A stretch of 64,000 nucleotides of DNA from Mariniflexile jejuense (lineage in GTDB: Bacteria > Bacteroidota > Bacteroidia > Flavobacteriales > Flavobacteriaceae). A program made the translations under genes and the position numbers. Under the pieces are notes generated by a model. The model ran no database searches, was not told where the DNA came from, and saw nothing but the letters and a program-made list of their open reading frames with translations. Shown here piece after piece: positions 63,414-64,000 of this stretch. The first letter of the stretch is position 1. Each line of letters opens with the position of its first letter. The stretch is taken from NCBI RefSeq assembly GCF_042675665.1, contig NZ_JBHTJI010000001.1:248001-312000 (forward strand), read 5' to 3'.

Positions 63414-64000
63414 TAGGTTCGGTGTTTTTAGGCGTTTCATCAACAACTAATTTCTTGATTTTTTGGTAAACGAATGAAATAATCAAAATTAAAACACCCA
63501 AAAGGATGAAAGCGATTATTTTTCCAGTTTCAGAAACGTTATTTATATCATAAGCAAAAAGCTTTACAATGGTTAAACCTAATAAGGATAATGCTATAAT
63601 ACGCAGGGTTTTCCATTGGCGTTTAATACCTATTATTAGAAAAACAAAGGCAAACACACCCCATAAAATAGGATAGCCAATTTTAATGATTTGCCTTTTT
63701 ACGCTTGAGTATTGGGCTTCTATAAAGTCGGTTTTATCTAGATTATAATAGTAATCTGTGGCATTTTCATTTGGGAATTGCTTCGCAAGTTCGGTGTTAT
63801 TAACCACATTGCTTGTAAAATTTAAACTATGAAGCATCACTTCATTACTTAACACATACACAATGGCAAATGCAAAAAGCCAAGGCATAATTTTAAGGTG
63901 CAATAGGTTTAATTTAGGTGTTATTTGTGTGCGTTTGAATAGTTGATACTCCACATACACCAAACAAGCTAAAATGATGTAATGGAAATAAAAGGCGTAT
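63403..64000 (-). CDS. DUF2339 membrane protein, C-terminal part (runs off the window)
   Basis: The reading frame stays open to the last base of the window; upstream of an in-frame TTG at 63963 it encodes a further hydrophobic segment (YAFYFHYIILACLVYVEYQL). The visible ~199 residues contain about five membrane helices, including GYPILWGVFAFVFLIIGIKR and a C-terminal IIAFILLGVLILIISFVYQ, with a charged tail. DUF2339 proteins are very large multi-helix proteins of unknown function. The 3' end overlaps the DUF3999-like gene by 11 bases. Confidence 0.75.
   Translation of the reverse strand, partial: YAFYFHYIILACLVYVEYQLFKRTQITPKLNLLHLKIMPWLFAFAIVYVLSNEVMLHSLNFTSNVVNNTELAKQFPNENATDYYYNLDKTDFIEAQYSSVKRQIIKIGYPILWGVFAFVFLIIGIKRQWKTLRIIALSLLGLTIVKLFAYDINNVSETGKIIAFILLGVLILIISFVYQKIKKLVVDETPKNTEPNEN

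Overview
The window is a low-GC chromosomal stretch from a Bacteroidota bacterium, most likely a marine-type member of the Flavobacteriaceae. The signs are an LpxC-FabZ fusion, PorX and a protein with a type IX secretion (T9SS) C-terminal sorting domain, TonB-linked beta-barrel proteins with carboxypeptidase-regulatory-like N-termini, a DUF6266 protein, promoter candidates of the TTG / TAnnTTTG type, and very AT-rich spacers full of short inverted repeats. No tRNA, rRNA, CRISPR array, transposase or prophage was recognised.

Layout. (1) 0.7-12.3 kb: surface polysaccharide genes: a PLP sugar aminotransferase, a membrane-bound NDP-sugar 4,6-dehydratase, a Wza-like export lipoprotein, a Wzc-like tyrosine kinase/co-polymerase, a PHP-type tyrosine phosphatase, a second soluble dehydratase and an initiating sugar transferase. 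aroB and a proline dehydrogenase sit among them. (2) 12.4-19 kb: alanine dehydrogenase, a TonB-type barrel protein, a membrane protein overlapped by a 46-residue secreted peptide gene that I found by hand, tsaE, and porX. (3) 19.2-31.1 kb: an HD phosphohydrolase followed by the lipid A/housekeeping block lpxD - lpxC/fabZ - lpxA - efp - second lpxD - sucD - fabG, then a VWA-like membrane protein, an SDR and a prohibitin-like protein. (4) 31.2-39.5 kb: a complete histidine operon, hisG-D-C-B-H-A-F-IE. It is preceded by what looks like a full translation-controlled attenuator: an 18-residue leader peptide with four consecutive His codons, an antiterminator, a protector hairpin and a 12-bp intrinsic terminator. 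The operon carries two small foreign-looking genes (GIY-YIG and four-helix-bundle/S23), each bounded by short palindromes or inverted repeats that contain the stop codon of the his gene upstream. (5) 39.6-44.7 kb: small conserved genes (truA, DUF2461, a Gre-like factor, DUF72, a hotdog thioesterase). (6) 44.9-49.6 kb: leuC-leuD-leuA-type-leuB. (7) 49.9-53.0 kb: one SprB-repeat adhesin-like T9SS cargo gene split by two assembly gaps. (8) 53.2-64 kb: MscS channel, DUF3817, VTT/DedA protein, OmpA lipoprotein, an orphan ABC-type ATPase reminiscent of phage-defence ATPases, DUF6266, a porin, rlmF, a DUF3999-like protein and a DUF2339 gene running off the window end.

The most interesting items are the his attenuator (31.2-31.4 kb), the two inserted small-gene cassettes in the his operon, the SprB-type repeat gene whose reading frame can be reconciled across both gaps, the hidden 46-residue secreted peptide, and the orphan ATPase next to an unusual inverted-repeat/direct-repeat spacer. 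All functional calls come from motif recognition by eye; no database search was run.
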